A stretch of DNA of 64,000 bases from Timema cristinae. Its lineage: Eukaryota > Arthropoda > Insecta > Phasmatodea > Timematidae. Each line of letters opens with the position of its first letter. The stretch's first letter is position 1. The stretch lies in contig JBCFYV010000012.1 of the NCBI GenBank assembly GCA_039000515.1, forward strand, positions 16,386,479-16,450,478, in the 5' to 3' direction. A program made the translations under genes and the position numbers. Below, one piece after another: positions 60,471-64,000 of the stretch. The notes under the pieces are model-generated. The model searched no databases. It saw nothing but the letters and a program-made list of their open reading frames with translations, and was not told the DNA's origin.

Positions 60471-61179
60471 TGTCGAATAGGGATTGCATATTGTTCTAAA
60501 TCTTGCACTGATAAGAGTATGACTGAAAAATGAACTGTATGGGAAAAAAGATTTTGTATTAAAATAACACGTTAGACATGCCAACCAATATTGTTTATTA
60601 TATATTAAGATAAAAAAAGGGAAGCAACTATTTTTACTTGAGTATTTCTGGAAGAATCGAGTACAGCCGATTACGATACACAAAAGGTGTAGTCTACTAC
60701 TTTTACTCGATTTTCCCATCACTAGAGCTCACTGAGCATAGGACATAACAAAGCAGTGCTACCAATTCACATTAATAAAATTCTTGCCAGAATTCATAAA
60801 CAGTGTCTCGTTTCTCACTAGATTTGAATAAATTAAAGATAATTTCAATAATCATTTTTTAACATAGTGGTTAAAGTCTGTTGCCAAATAAAATTATTGA
60901 TTTATCTCTTTAAAATCATATAAGTCTATACATACTTTAAAATATATTGACCTGAAAAAAAAAGAATCTTACCAGTTAAATAAGATTGCAAATTAATTTT
61001 CTAGTATACAGTGCAATCTTTAAAGAGAATGAATACTTCATGTTTAAGAAAATATTTTTAGACAAGGCTGCACTCTAGTATACAATTAGTAAGTTAAGAT
61101 GATTCCATCCAGCTGCCCTCTACCAGAAGTGTGACAAAGTTTTTACGTTAAACGTTCCTTCTGTTAAACCTCAAGTCGG

Positions 61180-61515
61180 TCATTTGTGGATACAATTCCA
61201 GTTTTTGTGGATATAATTCCAGTGGGTACAATTCCAATTTTTCGCAAAAGCAGCTTTTTACAAAACTATTGGAATGGATACCATTCCGAGTGGATACAAT
61301 TCCAGTTTTTGTGGATATAATTCCAGTGGATACAATTCCAATTTTTCACAAAAGCAGTCTTTTACAAAACTATTGGAATGGATACCATTCCAAGTGGATA
61401 CAATTCCAGTTTTTGTGGATACAATTTAGTGGATACAATTCCAATTTTTCACAAAAGCGATTTTACAAAACTATTGGAATGGATACCATTCCGAGTGGAT
61501 ACAATTCAGTCCCCT
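61180..61515. repeat. Right-arm terminal minisatellite
   Basis: It is the inverted counterpart of 58150-58490, again about three units with 'GTGGATACAATTCC' and 'GGAATGGATACCATTCC'. The open frames across it (Asp-Thr-Ile-Pro repeats) are by-products of the repeat. Confidence 0.9.
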
Positions 61516-61524
61516 CGAATCAAG

Positions 61525-61789
61525 AGCCCTTCATATGCGCATAGCTCTGCAAATATGAATAAAAAGTCATTTACTATGAGCTAATGTCATATTTTCAAAC
61601 TCTTTTTACTAATAAAACTCAACCTATAGGATTGTTAGGAAAAAACAGCCTTGTTGAAATCTTTCGACTTTATTTTGGAGTAGACCATATTTTGAAATAA
61701 CGCATCATAGAATTAAATATTACATTAGAGCTGAACGTTTGCATGGCAACTTCTCACTTACTGAGGTGGTCCCTTTGTGGGTAGATATG
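61525..61789. other. No gene seen
   Basis: AT-rich flank of the fold-back element. Confidence 0.35.
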
Positions 61790-61925
61790 AGCTAAGTAGT
61801 TTTAGAGTAATTGAAGCCGCATTAATGTTGAGAGGTAAGAAAGAAACCTACCCCACTTCATGAACCCAGCCGAGAATCTAATCTCGATAGTTCCATCACC
61901 AGCAACACAGTCCATCACAAGACAC
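61790..61925 (-). mobile_element. SINE family B-like fragment (reverse)
   Basis: 'CGCATTAATGTTGAGAGGTA', 'GAAACCTACCCCACTTCATG' and 'GCCGAGAATCTAATCTCG' match the reversed body and box B of family B with many changes. Confidence 0.45.
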
Positions 61926-61929
61926 CCGC

Positions 61930-62110
61930 ATCAATGGTTGCATCTCATAGGCGTCATTCTCGTGTGGAACTGGATTGCTGGATTTGGGAAGATGGGGTTT
62001 GAATCCCAGTCAGGTGTATTGAAAGTGGCTTTTCTTAAATAGTTCACCACTCTTCTATAACGTAATTGCGTGTATATGTACAGTCAACATTCACTTTAAC
62101 AATTTTTACC
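61930..62110 (+). mobile_element. SINE family B-like fragment (forward)
   Basis: 'GGCGTCATTCTCGTGTGGAA' corresponds to the box A side and 'GGGGTTTGAATCCCAGTCAG' to box B. The body then decays. It sits head to head with the fragment at 61790-61925. Confidence 0.5.
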
Positions 62111-62189
62111 TCACTAGTTATAATAATACGTAATTCGTACCGAATATTCACGTTCTAACAAATAATCATTAGTGGCTTGCTCCATTTAG

Positions 62190-62950
62190 TAAAATGATCC
62201 CTCTGTACTTCCATCATTTTTCTTCCTGCACTCTCTTCCACTCTCCTCTCCTTACACGCTTGGTGCTATATATTCTTCCCACCTATTCATTCATCTTTCT
62301 TGTGGTCTCTACCCAACATACTTCATATCCATTAATCTTCATGGAATTCTCTCCCCTTACATCCTCATTACGTGTCCGTACCATCTCATCTTTGCTTCCT
62401 AAAATATATCATGTAACCCTGTAACCAAACTCTTGACCTTATATCTTCATTCCTAGTCCTATCTCTGCCAGTGACAGCTAGCATGATCCTCAAATATTTC
62501 AATCTCATGGCCTCTACTTTCCTTTTTATCTATTGTCCAAGTTTCGCTGCATACGTAGTTTGGGAGTGAAGTATGCTATATACAACAATTCCTTACACTT
62601 CAGGGCACCTATCTTTTCCATAGTAGGTATCTTACGCACCTGTAGAAAACCTCTCCCTGCTGCCCTAGTCTCGCTATATTTTCTCTGTTGCCCCCTTTTG
62701 CCTCAATCACACTAACAATAGTTTTACGCTCTTTGCTACCTTAAAATTTGCTCCATACAGTTCTATCACCTCTCTTGGCCTTTTCTTCACTTGTCATCCA
62801 TCACCTTACCTTCATTTTTCACCATACTAGATTTGTATTCCACACTCAGTCACTTTCTTATTCCACTCCTGCAGCTGTTTCTGTGCTTCTTCCTTTTAAT
62901 CCCATACCCTCAAGTCATCTGCAAACTAATTCTACTGATACAATTTTTTA
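62190..62950 (-). mobile_element. LINE reverse transcriptase fragment
   Basis: Minus-strand reading gives 'FADDLRVWD' near 62925-62900 (RT active site, F-A-D-D), then Lys/Glu-rich text resembling the region after the active site, and a 'PTMEKIGALKCKELLYIAYF' stretch near 62630-62570. Similar blocks occur in insect LINEs downstream of the RT core. Stops and indels are frequent. It is a different family from the remnant at 4-7 kb. Confidence 0.6.
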
Positions 62951-63700
62951 AACAAAAATAGGGTTTGCGTATGAAAAGTAGTCTGGGAAGTGTTGGTTCA
63001 TATGTTGGGTAGAAAATTAATAACAAACATATTCAATAAACCCACCGCATATTGCACGCAGAGCAGACGTAACAGGATCCTTACTTTTGAAACGAGTGGG
63101 TCGCGAGTAGCTAGAATATTTCTCGTATCTCGCATTCAGTCTCTCAAAGACAAAATTTTGAAAGGCACTGCGAGTTAAGGTTGCAACCTTCTGGAAATAT
63201 TTTGTTGAAATAAACCTATCACTGTAAAAATATGATTGCTTTCGGCGTTTCATCTAGTCATTCAATAAAAATATTTGTTTGTGTGAAATGGCCAAAATAC
63301 ATATTTTAATTTTATTGATATTAGCTTCCAACTTATGAGATAGCAACTTTACATCTTAATATAGACTTCTCGTAATCAAATAATGCCTGTTCTATTATTT
63401 TTAATTTCACCTGACTGACAAAATTCACCTTTCATTTTAAGATATTTTAGTAAGTATATGAATTGTTTTAAACATTTTAATAAAAATATACAAGTTATTT
63501 GATCCTACGTAGACTACCACAATATTCACCTTTAAAAATAATTAAACAAGGTAAATTAAAAATAATACAGTAACTTTTAAATTTTGTCTGTTGGTTATTA
63601 TATAAAAACTAAATTTATGGAATTTATGACATAAAAATTACGTATTTAAAAATAAGGCAACGCAGGCTAATTATTAATGACATTGTGAGAACTTTTATGG
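62951..63700. other. AT-rich, no gene seen
   Basis: Short opposing open frames around 63000-63250 show no recognisable motif. Confidence 0.35.
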
Positions 63701-64000
63701 CAGTGGTTTCCAACTTTTTCAGAATAAAAGTGATTAAGAAATTAATACAAGGGAGTATAAGTTTGGCTTATCATAAAAATTTGACCAAGTACTTTTGATC
63801 GATGATTAGATCACAGAATTCTACGGTCTACACTGCGTAAACAATATTTACCAGTTGCTGTAACTTGATCCGATCTACAAACGCCTATAAATAGACGGAG
63901 ACGAACAAGCGAGACCCCTCCCCATATATATGCACCCTCTCCCTCTTGCGATCGCCATAACATTGTCTTGCGGTGGTATGAAATACACGGTGTCAATGAC
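63701..64000. mobile_element. Left end of a hAT-like element running off the window
   Basis: 'CAGTGGTTTCCAACTTTTTC' at 63701 is a hAT-type terminus much like those at 2248 and 55535. The matching right end would lie beyond the window, so the size is unknown and the call tentative. Confidence 0.45.

Larger units (their letters stand above)
58149..61516. mobile_element. Fold-back-like element, 3.37 kb, 860 bp inverted arms, TSD GAATCAAG
   Basis: Left arm 58149-59013 and right arm 60657-61516 are inverted copies with modest divergence. Exact 8 bp repeats GAATCAAG lie at 58141-58148 and 61517-61524. The outer ends read 'GGGGGAGTGGAATTGT' and (reversed) 'GAGGGGACTGAATTGT'. Each arm starts with a minisatellite and continues with about 520 bp of unique sequence. 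The 1.64 kb centre is AT-rich and holds no transposase. Long arms with terminal tandem repeats resemble the Foldback/Galileo style of P-superfamily element; that placement is inference. Confidence 0.85.

Overview
This window is eukaryotic, AT-rich, and almost wholly made of mobile elements in different states of decay. I found no intact host protein gene, no rRNA gene and no convincing functional tRNA gene. The mixture (a Jockey-clade retrotransposon, several tRNA-headed SINE families, hAT-like and pogo-like elements, and two multi-copy gene families familiar from arthropod gene sets) points to an arthropod, most likely an insect with a large repeat-rich genome. The species cannot be named from this sequence. 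A 100-base N run (38035-38134) marks a scaffold gap.

Layout. 0-7 kb: LINE fragments, SINE pieces, a small MITE, a 581 bp hAT-like element with an 8 bp target-site duplication (TSD), and a 950 bp hAT-like element inserted, with TSD, inside an old LINE reverse-transcriptase remnant. 7-23.6 kb: AT-rich DNA with many SINEs, one pogo-like element and a long CA microsatellite. 23.68-32.95 kb: one DNA transposon (called T1 here) with about 39 bp terminal inverted repeats. It carries a minus-strand, intron-containing gene now broken by stops and frameshifts. A 4.85 kb Jockey element and a 287 bp SINE, each with an exact TSD, sit in one of its introns. 33-39 kb: SINEs and the gap.

39.29-50.32 kb: a recent direct duplication (5.1 kb and 5.67 kb copies) separated by a 264 bp spacer. 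The second copy also holds a fold-back palindrome with arms of about 490 bp. The right part of each copy contains a second DNA transposon (T2). Its complete but decayed version (48401-52165) has terminal inverted repeats of roughly 170-200 bp around the remains of a second uncharacterised gene family. 52-58 kb: a minisatellite, dispersed repeats, and a hAT-like element inside a SINE. 58.15-61.52 kb: a 3.37 kb fold-back-like element with 860 bp inverted arms, terminal minisatellites and an 8 bp TSD. 62-64 kb: another LINE fragment and the left end of a hAT-like element.

How the pieces fit together. The nesting gives relative ages: LINE before hAT (5 kb); T1 before Jockey and SINE (26-32 kb); SINE before hAT (55.5 kb); T2 before the segmental duplication, and that before the fold-back. 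The strongest leads are T1 and T2. In each, a gene family usually left as 'uncharacterized' lies between inverted terminal repeats, which suggests that both families encode transposases. Protein-family recognition here is from memory of sequence motifs, not from a search.
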